Assembly (NCBI GenBank): GCA_025937895.1
Contig: JAICQL010000031.1
Location: forward strand, 1-50,136
Source of the DNA: Polyangiaceae bacterium
GTDB lineage: Bacteria > Myxococcota_A > Polyangia > Polyangiales > Polyangiaceae
Length of the DNA stretch: 50,136 bases
Reading direction: 5' to 3'
In this document: piece by piece, positions 8,540 through 16,722 of the stretch
Numbering within the stretch: position 1 is the first letter of the stretch
Layout of the letters: every line of letters starts with the position of its first letter
Position numbers and translations under genes: made by a program
The notes under the pieces: generated by a model
What the model was told of the DNA's origin: nothing
Database searches by the model: none
What the model saw: the letters and a program-made list of their open reading frames with translations, nothing else

Positions 8540-9463
8540 GTGCCCTGGTTGCCTCCGCTCACCTCCGCCGAATTTCACGAGCTGCGCCGCCTGTTCAACG
8601 AGGCGGCGGGCCTGTCCTTTGACAGCTCGGCCCTGCCCGTGTTCCAGCAGCGCCTGGCCTCGCGCCTGCCGCTGCATGATCTAGACAACTTTCGCGACTA
8701 CCTGCGCCTGCTCGAGTACGGGCCGGAGGGCGGCGCCGAGATGGCCGCAGTGCTGGATCTGGTCACCGCGGGAGAGACCTACTTCTTCCGCCACGAGGAG
8801 CAGTTGCAGCTGCTCTCACAGGTGATCCTGCCGGCGGTGGCACAGGCCAACGCCCCGCGCCGCCGCATCACCATCTGGAGCGCGGGCTGTTCCAGTGGTG
8901 AAGAGGCGTACACCGCGGCGATCCTGATCTACGAGAGCGGGCTGTTCAACGGCTGGAACGTGCGCGTCGCTGGCACCGATCTCTCGCAGGAGCGCATCGA
9001 GCACGCCCGCCAGGGCTGTTACTTTCAGGGTGCATTTCGCTGCACTCCGCCCGCCATCCGCGATCGCTACTTCGTTACATCGCCGCGCCCGGACTCGTTG
9101 AGCCGGCAGCGGCACTCGCCCGCGATCTGGCAAATTCAGGAAGAAATTCGCCGCTGCTGCCAGTTCAGTGTGGTGAACCTGCTGCGCATGGATCGGCCTT
9201 CCCAGCTGCCCGGGCTGGAGCTAGAGGCTTTGAGTCGGCGGGTGGACGTCATCCTCTGCCGCAATGTGCTCCTGTACCTGGATCCAAAGGCGCGCGTGCG
9301 CGTCCTCTCACAACTGTATGATCGTTTGATGCCGGGGGGGTTCTTGCTGCTCGGCCACTCTGAGTCACTGAAGATGCTGGGCACCACGCTCGATCTCGAG
9401 AGCCTGCATCACGACCTCGCGTTCCGGAAGCCGGAGCGCCCGCGCCGGGGAGGAGAGCTGTGA
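8540..9463 (+). CDS. cheR: Chemotaxis protein methyltransferase CheR
   Basis: A 307-residue CheR that methylates receptor glutamates using SAM. An N-terminal helical domain (about 1-85) is followed by the SAM fold: TAGETYFFRHEEQL, the motif I region IWSAGCSSGEEAYTAAIL, and VILCRNVLLYLDPKA near the C-terminus. The frame is open further upstream, but the GTG at 8540 starts the recognisable domain just after the cheW stop (8525). It overlaps cheB by four bases (GTGA), so methyltransferase and methylesterase are translated as a pair. No TPR extension. Confidence 0.95.
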   Translation: MPWLPPLTSAEFHELRRLFNEAAGLSFDSSALPVFQQRLASRLPLHDLDNFRDYLRLLEYGPEGGAEMAAVLDLVTAGETYFFRHEEQLQLLSQVILPAVAQANAPRRRITIWSAGCSSGEEAYTAAILIYESGLFNGWNVRVAGTDLSQERIEHARQGCYFQGAFRCTPPAIRDRYFVTSPRPDSLSRQRHSPAIWQIQEEIRRCCQFSVVNLLRMDRPSQLPGLELEALSRRVDVILCRNVLLYLDPKARVRVLSQLYDRLMPGGFLLLGHSESLKMLGTTLDLESLHHDLAFRKPERPRRGGEL

Positions 9464-10518
9464 GCCGCCGCCTGCTACGCGTGCTGGTCGTCGACGACTC
9501 GCCGTTGAACCGCGACGAGATGGTGATGTCGCTGCAAGGCACCGGCGACGCCGAGGTGGTGGGCATCGCCGCGGACGGCAGCGAGGCGCTGCGCATGGTC
9601 ACGCAACTGCGACCGGACGTGATCACGCTGGATCTGGAGATGCCGAAGATGGACGGCTTCAGCTTCCTGCGTCTGGTGCAGAACGTGTGGCCCTGCCCGG
9701 TGATCGTGATCTCCAGCTCCAACGCGGATCGCAGCGTGTTTCGCGCGCTGGAGCTGGGCGCGCTGGACTTTGTCTCCAAGCCGCAGACCAGCGCCGAGCG
9801 CCGCACGCTGTTCGGCAGCGTGATGCGCGAGAAGCTCGAGGTGGTGCGCGCGCTGTCGCCCGGGGTGCTGTCCAAGCCCCCTCCGGCGGAGTACGTGCGG
9901 CACGTGACGCCCGCCACGCCGCGCAAGCTATCCGGCTCCACGCCGCGCCACTTCATCGTGATGGCGGCCTCCACGGGCGGCCCCACCGCGCTCACCACCA
10001 TCCTCTCGCGGTTGAACGCCGACGCGCAGGTGGCAGTGCTGGTGGCGCAGCACATGCCCGACACCTTCACCCGTACCTTCGCCGAGCGGCTGGATCGTCA
10101 CTGCGCGCTGGAGGTGAGTGAGGCGCGAGCCAACCAGTCCATCATGGGCGCCGCGGCGCTGGTCTGTCCGGGCCGGCGCTGCCTCGAGGTGCGCAGCGAC
10201 GGCAAGCAGTTCCTGGCAGAGATCCGCTTTCCCAGCTCCAATGATCGCTACGTGCCCAGCGCCGATCGTCTGTTCTCCAGCGTGGCAGCCCTGGCCGGAA
10301 AGAACACCATCGGCGTGGTCTTGACGGGCATGGGTGACGATGGGATGGAGGGCGCCCGCGCCATCGTGGCCGCGGGCGGCACGGTGATCGCCGAGGCGCC
10401 GGAGACGGCGGTGGTGTATGGCATGCCGCAGGCAGCGGTGCGCGCGGGCGTCGTGCGGCGCAGCCTGCCGCTCGGGGACATCGCCACGTACCTCAACGAT
10501 CTAATGGCGCGTAATTGA
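9460..10518 (+). CDS. cheB: Chemotaxis protein-glutamate methylesterase CheB
   Basis: A 352-residue CheB with an N-terminal receiver (VLVVDDSPLNRDEM; phospho-acceptor Asp58 in ITLDLEMPKMDG; KP switch in FVSKP) and a C-terminal esterase. The catalytic triad is visible: Ser in AASTGGPTAL, His in AQHMP and Asp in TGMGDDGMEGA. It demethylates or deamidates receptors. The GTG start has a strong GGAGGAG site four bases upstream and overlaps cheR by GTGA. Last gene of the operon; a 183-base gap separates it from degP. Confidence 0.97.
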   Translation: MSRRLLRVLVVDDSPLNRDEMVMSLQGTGDAEVVGIAADGSEALRMVTQLRPDVITLDLEMPKMDGFSFLRLVQNVWPCPVIVISSSNADRSVFRALELGALDFVSKPQTSAERRTLFGSVMREKLEVVRALSPGVLSKPPPAEYVRHVTPATPRKLSGSTPRHFIVMAASTGGPTALTTILSRLNADAQVAVLVAQHMPDTFTRTFAERLDRHCALEVSEARANQSIMGAAALVCPGRRCLEVRSDGKQFLAEIRFPSSNDRYVPSADRLFSSVAALAGKNTIGVVLTGMGDDGMEGARAIVAAGGTVIAEAPETAVVYGMPQAAVRAGVVRRSLPLGDIATYLNDLMARN

Positions 10519-10701
10519 GCGCCGCGGCGTTTCTCGAGCCCTGAGCAGCCGCAGCCATCGCGCGCCCGCGCGACGGCATTTCCGGGCACAAACCCGCGAC
10601 TTCGCGCGTATCGCGGGGGCGCGCTGGCGCGCCGCCGCAGCCCCCCGGCACTGGACGGCCGGATCGTTCCCGTGTACTCCCATTGCACGCCGGAGAGACG
10701 C

Positions 10702-12216
<1,515 letters not shown>

Positions 12217-12268
12217 CCGTCTCGGGGGGGGAGCGAGCCGTGCGGAGGTGTCTGGCCTTTGTGCGGAG

Positions 12269-12452
12269 GGAGCCTAGGAGCCTAGGGGTTTCGGAGAGTG
12301 GCTCGGAGGCGAGCGTGCCTTGCGGCGCCAGAATGTGCCTTCTCCGTGTCCCAGAGCGAGGGCGCACAGCGGGCACATTCTAGGGTCGCTGGCTGGCGCG
12401 CAGCGCCGAGCACTCTCTCCGAAAACCCTGGGCTCCTGGACCCCTAGGCTCC
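12269..12452. repeat. Long composite inverted repeat after degP
   Basis: Arms 12269-12300 and 12407-12452 are near-complementary: GGAGCCTAGG...TTTCGGAGAG on the left against CTCTCTCCGAAAACCCTGG and CCCCTAGGCTCC on the right. A second inner stem pairs AGAATGTGCC (12330-12339) with GGCACATTCT (12372-12381). The fold would be about 184 bases with a 32-base apical loop. It begins 52 bases after the degP stop, so it may act as a terminator or mRNA-stabilising structure. A mobile palindromic repeat is the other possibility. No second copy is seen in this window. Confidence 0.6.
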
Positions 12453-12669
12453 TTGACTCCCTCCTCCCTGGCTCCTTGGCTCCCTCCTCCCTCCCGTCTC
12501 ACAAAGACGCCACGGAAGGGTCCACGCCGCCACGTCCTCGCTGACCGTGAGCGCTGCCGTTTGCTCCGGGTCGCTCCGTGGTCGTGGCAGGGTGCCCCCG
12601 ACCTGTGGCGCGAACTGCGGCAGTTCCCCGTGGCGCACCACTTCCTGCCGGGGGCTGGAGGGCAGGTGG
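12453..12669. other. Non-coding stretch
   Basis: Between the inverted repeat and the doubtful frame at 12670, all six frames are broken or have atypical composition (Ser/Arg/Pro-rich). It contains a pyrimidine-rich tract with reiterated CTCCTCCCT-like units at about 12457-12500. No gene, RNA or operator was recognised. Confidence 0.4.
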
Positions 12670-13245
12670 GTGCTGCTGGCATCGCCCGTGCACAGGTCGA
12701 TGGTGATGCACCCCACCTCTCAGCGGCTCCGATCTGCTCGTGGCTCGCGCTCCTATCTGGCAGCGCTGGCCGCAACGCCATCGCTGCTGGCTCTGGCTTC
12801 GGCGCATGCGCTGAGTGAGCCGCAGGTGGCGCCGGATGAGCTTCAGGCACGTGGCGGAGCTGCCGGTGGTGCCGGCAGCGGGAGCGGCGGCGCAGGCGGC
12901 AGTGGCAGTGGCTGGGGTGGAAGCGGCGGGAGCGGCTCGGGAGGCCGCGCCGGCTCCTCGCCTCGTGACGGTGCGCGCCCGCTGGACGGGCTGCCCGCCG
13001 CACTGTCAACTCCGGAGCAGCTCACCTCCGGGAAAGACAAAGACTTCGTCCAACAGCAGCTACCAACCACGCTGCGTCGAGGCGTTCGGAAGGAACATGG
13101 CTCGGAGCAGGCCAGCGGTGACCAGGCTGGATCGCCGCTGGTGCAAGCTCCGGGTGCTGACCTGATGGTCACTGCAAACGGCTCTTGCGGTGACGAAGCG
13201 GATCAGGTCCGCGTCGCGCGCTTCTGGCGCGATCATGCTCACTGA
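12670..13245 (+). CDS. Doubtful exported Gly/Ser-rich hypothetical protein
   Basis: This open frame may be a real gene. A GTG at 12670 has GGAGG eight bases upstream; ATGs at 12700 and 12706 are alternatives. From the later start the protein has an Ala/Leu-rich segment (LAALAATPSLLALASAHA) like a signal peptide, then an about 30-residue Gly/Ser linker, then a polar tail. The tail carries a plausible DKDFVQQQL segment but no known domain. Third-position G/C is only moderate. An overlapping frame (12815-13165) contains a Cys-bearing stretch, so a frameshifted or decaying gene is possible. Not recognised. Confidence 0.35.
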   Translation: MLLASPVHRSMVMHPTSQRLRSARGSRSYLAALAATPSLLALASAHALSEPQVAPDELQARGGAAGGAGSGSGGAGGSGSGWGGSGGSGSGGRAGSSPRDGARPLDGLPAALSTPEQLTSGKDKDFVQQQLPTTLRRGVRKEHGSEQASGDQAGSPLVQAPGADLMVTANGSCGDEADQVRVARFWRDHAH

Positions 13246-13358
13246 ACGCAACGGCAGCAGCACCCACGCAGTGCGGCGGGGCGACTACCGTCGCACCGCG
13301 TGGCCCTCTTCGCGCAGCCCAGCGCACACCGCCCGTATTCGACAGGAGCTCCGAAAAA

Positions 13359-13904
13359 ATGAAAGCCACGAGTTTGCTCGAGAGTCAGCACCGCAGGATC
13401 GAAGCCCTGCTGAAGCAGCTGGAAAGCGGGGTCGCTGACCACCAGGCGCTGCTGGGCGAGCTGGCCGATCACCTGGCGGCGCACATGGCCATCGAGCAGG
13501 ACATTTTCTACCCCGCGATCAAGCGCGTGAACGACGACCTCGTGAACGAGAGCTACGAGGAGCACGCCCTGGCCGAGGTGGCGCTGAAGCGGCTGCTGGC
13601 GACGGCGCCGGAGGACGACGAGTTCCGCGCGCGAGTGATCGCGCTGAAAGAGCTCTTGCAACACCACCTGCAGGAGGAGGAAGAGGAGCTCTTTCCCGCG
13701 GTGCTGGGCGCGCTGGACAAAGACGCGCTGGAGCAGCTCGGTCAGACCATGCAGCAGCGCTTCGAGGTGGTGCTCGCCGGTGGCTATGCCTCCGTGGTGC
13801 CGAAGGGCTGGTCCACCACCTCGGCAGACGTCTCCAAGCAGTCTTCGCAGCGCCCTGCCCGGAAGGGCAGCCACCGCCCCAAGAACTCGCGTTCCGCCGC
13901 TTGA
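13359..13904 (+). CDS. Hemerythrin-like (HHE) domain protein
   Basis: A 181-residue cytoplasmic protein with a hemerythrin-like four-helix bundle over about residues 1-130. Likely diiron ligands are His11 (ESQHRRIEALL), the helix HLAAHMAIEQDIFYP, His in EEHALAEVALKRL, and HHLQEEEEELFP. Such proteins bind O2 or NO, or store and repair iron centres under oxidative or nitrosative stress. The last about 45 residues are basic, Ser/Lys-rich and disordered. An AGGAG site precedes the ATG. The next gene (13947) encodes a Cys-rich metal-binding protein, so a metal or stress operon is plausible. Confidence 0.9.
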   Translation: MKATSLLESQHRRIEALLKQLESGVADHQALLGELADHLAAHMAIEQDIFYPAIKRVNDDLVNESYEEHALAEVALKRLLATAPEDDEFRARVIALKELLQHHLQEEEEELFPAVLGALDKDALEQLGQTMQQRFEVVLAGGYASVVPKGWSTTSADVSKQSSQRPARKGSHRPKNSRSAA

Positions 13905-13946
13905 CGGTGCGCGGCGCCAGCCCCACCGGAAGGAGTACCTGCTCTC

Positions 13947-14246
13947 ATGCCTCAACCACGTAACAGCGCAGCCACGCCGCCCACGCCATCACTCTCGCAG
14001 CAGGTCAAGTCGTGCGACGTGTGCGGCAACATCTATGACAAGAGCTTCGAGGTGAAGATGGATGATCGCACCTTCACCTTTGATTGTTTCGAGTGTGCCA
14101 TCCATGAGCTGGCACCCGAGTGTGCGCACTGCCACTGCCGCGTGATCGGGCACGGTACCGAGAGCAACGGCGTGTTCTTCTGCTGCGCGCACTGTGCGCG
14201 CGGGCACGGCGCTGGTAGCGCGCGCGATCGCGTCGACGAGCACTGA
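13947..14246 (+). CDS. Small Cys-rich zinc-ribbon / metallothionein-like protein
   Basis: A 99-residue protein with clustered metal ligands: CDVCGNIYDKSFEV, DCFECAIHELAPECAHCHC, GHG and FFCCAHCARGHG. The pattern resembles small bacterial proteins annotated as metallothionein-like, which carry CxVCG, FxCFECAIH and CAHC motifs. It probably binds zinc or acts in metal buffering. The first 18 residues are Pro/Thr-rich and disordered. An AGGAG site lies upstream. It follows the hemerythrin gene by 42 bases and is followed by a repeat-bearing gap. Confidence 0.8.
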   Translation: MPQPRNSAATPPTPSLSQQVKSCDVCGNIYDKSFEVKMDDRTFTFDCFECAIHELAPECAHCHCRVIGHGTESNGVFFCCAHCARGHGAGSARDRVDEH

Positions 14247-14268
14247 CGTTGTCGCCAGCGCCGCCTTG

Positions 14269-14362
14269 TCTCCGTTGATTGTGTCGTCCGTTGATTGTGT
14301 CGTCCGTTGATTGTGTCGTCCGTTGATTTGTGGCGCCCACGGATGTGTGGCGCGCGCTGATT
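14269..14362. repeat. 16-base tandem repeat array
   Basis: Three perfect copies of GTGTCGTCCGTTGATT lie at 14281-14296, 14297-14312 and 14313-14328. A partial copy precedes them (14269-14280), and two decayed copies follow (14329-14344 and about 14345-14362, ending CGGAT and CTGATT). It lies between the metallothionein-like gene and the Cys-rich lipoprotein gene. The 260-base gap holds no other recognisable element. Confidence 0.85.
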
Positions 14363-14506
14363 TGGCCCGCCTGCGCCGCAGTTGACCCGCCGGAGCGTGT
14401 CCCCCGCCCGCTCGGCTGCAGGGTCGCGCGCGGTGGCGGCGGGCCACTCGACTTGTCAGCAGCAGCCTGCTGACCGCGCCGCGCCGAGCGCGGCATTGGA
14501 GGTACA

Positions 14507-14917
14507 GTGAATATCCAGAAATGCTTCTTTGCCCTGAGTCTCGTTGCCCTGCCCGGCCTGGCGCTGAGCGCCTGCAGCAAAGACAACCCGACCCCGGCCG
14601 AGACCGCTCTCAACGCCCCGGTGGCCACGTACGATACGCACGCCGCGTCCGAGTCGATCGCCGAGGCCCGCTGCGCTCGCGAGGACCGCTGTCAAAACGT
14701 GGGCGACGACAAGAAGTACTCTTCCACTCAGGACTGTCTGGCGCGCGTTCGAGATGACTGGAAAGACGATCTAAACGCACGTCAGTGTCCAGGCGGTGCT
14801 AACGAGAAGGAGCTGAACGAGTGCCTGGAGGCCGTCCGCAATGAGGACTGCGCGAGCCCCTTCGATACCCTGTCGCGCGTGTCGGAGTGCACGTCCGGTC
14901 AGATCTGCGTGGACTGA
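14507..14917 (+). CDS. Cys-rich lipoprotein (paralogue of 47278-47682)
   Basis: A 136-residue secreted lipoprotein. The signal peptide ends in the lipobox LSAC (Cys23). The mature part has eight regularly placed cysteines, starting with IAEARCAREDRCQNVG and KYSSTQDCLARV. These positions and the flanking residues match the protein at 47278-47682 almost one for one, so the two are paralogues. The GTG start has GGAGG upstream at good spacing. Function unknown. The Cys pattern suggests a small disulfide-stabilised domain on the envelope surface. No enzyme motif is seen. Confidence 0.85.
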   Translation: MNIQKCFFALSLVALPGLALSACSKDNPTPAETALNAPVATYDTHAASESIAEARCAREDRCQNVGDDKKYSSTQDCLARVRDDWKDDLNARQCPGGANEKELNECLEAVRNEDCASPFDTLSRVSECTSGQICVD

Positions 14918-14996
14918 TCCCACAGGCCCCCTGCCTGCGATTATCTGCCTGCGACTGACTCCGCTGGCACGCGCCAGCAGAAGGAATGGTGGCATC

Positions 14997-15224
14997 ATGG
15001 ATCGGATCGAGCTGGATCGGATCAAACGTTGGTCTCGACCTGAGGCCGGGCCTAACCCACCCAAGCCAGAGATTCCCCTCCCGCCGGAGCCGGATGAGCC
15101 GGGGCAGCCGCCGCCGTCGCAACCGCCACCCCGCCCCTTCGACCCGGAGCATCCCTTCCCTGACTATTCCGACGTTCCACCAGTGAAACCGTCTGACCTG
15201 ACTACTTGCGAGGCAGCAGCGTGA
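14997..15224 (+). CDS. Small proline-rich hypothetical protein
   Basis: A 75-residue protein dominated by a Pro/Glu run in the middle (PEIPLPPEPDEPGQPPP) with an Asp/Pro-rich tail. No signal peptide or membrane segment. ATG 14997 follows an AAGGA. Its stop overlaps the next start by one base (TGATG), so the two are translationally coupled. It probably works with the small membrane protein encoded next. Not recognised. Confidence 0.6.
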   Translation: MDRIELDRIKRWSRPEAGPNPPKPEIPLPPEPDEPGQPPPSQPPPRPFDPEHPFPDYSDVPPVKPSDLTTCEAAA

Positions 15225-15532
15225 TGAATCCGATCTTCTCTTCCAGCAGCGCCGAGGGCTCAGCGTGGCGCAAGGCCGGGCAGCTTCTGGCATGGAGCGG
15301 GCTGATTGCCATCGGCGCGCGCCGCGGAGGTGTGCTGGGCCTGGTCGCCATGGGCTACGGGCTGGAGAAGCTGTCCGAGCTGGCCTTGGGCACGTCCTTC
15401 TCTCGAGTGCTGCTGGCCGGGATGCAGGTAGAACCGGAGCGGCGCTTCGGTGACGGTACGCGCGATCTGGTGGACCAGGCCTCCTGGGAATCGTTCCCCG
15501 CTAGCGATCCGCCGGGTCGCGGCGTGGGCTGA
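15224..15532 (+). CDS. Small membrane-associated protein with SFPASDPP tail
   Basis: A 102-residue protein with a hydrophobic centre (about 20-60: LLAWSGLIAIGARRGGVLGL and onwards) that could span or lie on the membrane. The C-terminal motif is DQASWESFPASDPP, a tail seen in many small bacterial proteins of unknown function. It starts at ATG 15224, overlapping the stop of the proline-rich gene by one base. Function unknown. Confidence 0.65.
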   Translation: MNPIFSSSSAEGSAWRKAGQLLAWSGLIAIGARRGGVLGLVAMGYGLEKLSELALGTSFSRVLLAGMQVEPERRFGDGTRDLVDQASWESFPASDPPGRGVG

Positions 15533-15635
15533 GAGCGGAGGCTCGGCAGGTCGAGCTGGGTCTCGGCAGGTCGAAGGCTCCGCAGATCCAGCGCTCCGGG
15601 CCGTGCCGCTGGGCATGCGTCCGGAGCGCGAGGGC

Positions 15636-16085
15636 TCAATTCCGCGCAGTATCGAGAAACGCCGCCATCGGAAAATCGATGGCGACGAGCACCTCTCGCC
15701 CCGCGATCACCTCCACCTGCTCCACGGGCACGTCGAGGGTCACCGGGCGATCGAGGCGATCCACCATCACCGCCTCCCCCGCGTAGCTGCCGGGAGCGAG
15801 ATCGACGGTAAGCTGAAAGGCGTCACACGGAGCCTGCCAGGGCTCCACGTTGCCGAGGCCGGGCGCGACCAGGTTGACCTGGAAGCGGTCGATGCCCAGG
15901 CCACCGCAGTCGAGCGGCTCTCGGCGACCGCTGAGCGTCCATTGCAAGGTCAGGCTGCCGGCCGCTGGCAGCTCATCCGCGGCTGCATCATGGCTCGCGG
16001 CGCCGGCGCGTGGCTCCCCGCTCGCGATGCATGGAAGCATCAGCGCGAGTGCGGTCAGCCAGAGCTTGGCTTTCCAGTTCCTCAT
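15636..16085 (-). CDS. Exported hypothetical protein
   Basis: A 149-residue protein with a clear signal peptide (basic MRNWKAK, hydrophobic LWLTALALMLPC, then IASGEP). The mature part is predicted to be mainly beta, with segments such as SLTLQWTLSG, DRFQVNLVAPG and VTLDVPVEQVEVIAGREVLV, and one Cys pair. This pattern resembles a single beta-sandwich domain. ATG 16085 is chosen for the GAGAGGAG site just upstream; the frame stays open to 16304 without coding character. Its divergent neighbour region holds the GATA(C/T)C motifs. Family not recognised. Confidence 0.7.
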   Translation of the reverse strand: MRNWKAKLWLTALALMLPCIASGEPRAGAASHDAAADELPAAGSLTLQWTLSGRREPLDCGGLGIDRFQVNLVAPGLGNVEPWQAPCDAFQLTVDLAPGSYAGEAVMVDRLDRPVTLDVPVEQVEVIAGREVLVAIDFPMAAFLDTARN

Positions 16086-16199
16086 CTGTGCTCCTCTCTG
16101 GATCGGGCGCCGTGCTCGCGCACGGTGCCGTTGCTGCGCGGCGCTGTGGCCGCTGCATGCGGGTGGCGTGCGGCGCCGCTCCAGGGCTGCCGCAGGGTA

Positions 16200-16250
16200 G
16201 ATACCGGTCAACGATATCGAATGGTGTGGCGATATCGAGCCAGCGATACC
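16200..16250. promoter_or_regulatory. Four GATA(C/T)C iterated motifs
   Basis: Motifs begin at 16200 (GATACC), 16213 and 16231 (both inside the palindrome CGATATCGA) and 16245 (GATACC), i.e. steps of 13, 18 and 14 bases. The two central nine-base copies are identical. In a region this GC-rich such spacing suggests a binding array for a dimeric regulator, serving the divergent exported gene, the ndvB operon, or both. Confidence 0.45.
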
Positions 16251-16433
16251 GCACGAACCAGCAAGGAGCAGGAAACATGCCCGAGCACGTGCCGTGCGCC
16301 TCACTGGCTGCTCAGACCAGGAAGCTCCTGTGTACGCACGTTCTGCCGAGCAATCTTGCTACAGGCGAGTCGCAAAGGCACGCCAGGAGGGCGTCTTTAC
16401 GCGTGAATTCGCGGGCATTTGCGACACTGTCGT

Positions 16434-16449
16434 TGGCACGGTGGCTGCA
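16434..16449 (+). promoter_or_regulatory. Sigma-54-like -24/-12 element
   Basis: TGGCACG-GTGG-CTGCA has the invariant GG (16435-16436) and GC (16447-16448) with 10 bases between, and one mismatch in the -12 half (CTGCA for TTGCA). Transcription would begin near 16460, only about two bases before the zinc-ribbon ATG, which would put its AGGAG site outside the transcript. So either the site is fortuitous, the mRNA is leaderless, or the promoter serves ndvB. Confidence 0.3.
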
Positions 16450-16461
16450 CAGGAGCCCCGC

Positions 16462-16722
16462 ATGCGTCATTCTTCTAACGCTCTCGACGGCGACTGGAAT
16501 CGTGTGACGGGCAGCGCGCCCTGCCCCGTGTGTGGCAGCGCCGCGAATTGCCGCACTCACTCGGATGAGGCCTTCGTCTGCTGCGTGCAGCGTCCGTCAG
16601 ACTGGCGCCTGAGCAATGGCGGCTGGCTGCACCGGCTGGAGGCCGGCGGCATCCCGCTGCCAGGTTACGACCGCGTCGCTGGCCTGCGCGCGAACGCCGT
16701 CCCGTCCGGTGCTCGTCCGTGA
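16462..16722 (+). CDS. Small zinc-ribbon protein, primase-type, coupled to ndvB
   Basis: An 86-residue protein with a likely zinc site: Cys21 and Cys24 (CPVCG), Cys30, and Cys40 or Cys41. The layout CPVCG...C...FVCC(x)RxPS...LxNGGWLHRL resembles the N-terminal zinc finger that precedes Toprim/primase-helicase domains in phage and plasmid replication proteins. Here nothing follows it: the gene stops in GTGA, and the same GTG starts ndvB. ATG 16462 is supported by AGGAG six bases upstream; the frame is open back to 16294. It may be a relic or a repurposed DNA/RNA-binding regulator of the glucan synthase. The match is from motif memory. Confidence 0.65.
   Translation: MRHSSNALDGDWNRVTGSAPCPVCGSAANCRTHSDEAFVCCVQRPSDWRLSNGGWLHRLEAGGIPLPGYDRVAGLRANAVPSGARP

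Larger units (their letters stand above)
16086..16461. other. 376-base divergent intergenic region upstream of the zinc-ribbon/ndvB operon
   Basis: It holds four GATA(C/T)C motifs at 16200-16250, a GGCACG/CTGCA element at 16434-16449 and, at 16277, an ATG with an AAGGAG site. That ATG opens a 76-codon frame (16277-16507) overlapping the zinc-ribbon gene. The frame has no recognisable domain and ordinary Arg/Ala-rich composition, so it is not called as a gene; a leader peptide is possible. Confidence 0.4.

Noticed and set aside
16277..16507. Small frame with a good AAGGAG site before the zinc-ribbon gene
   Set aside because: Overlaps the zinc-ribbon coding region in another frame and shows no domain or signal peptide. 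Kept only as a note in the intergenic entry.
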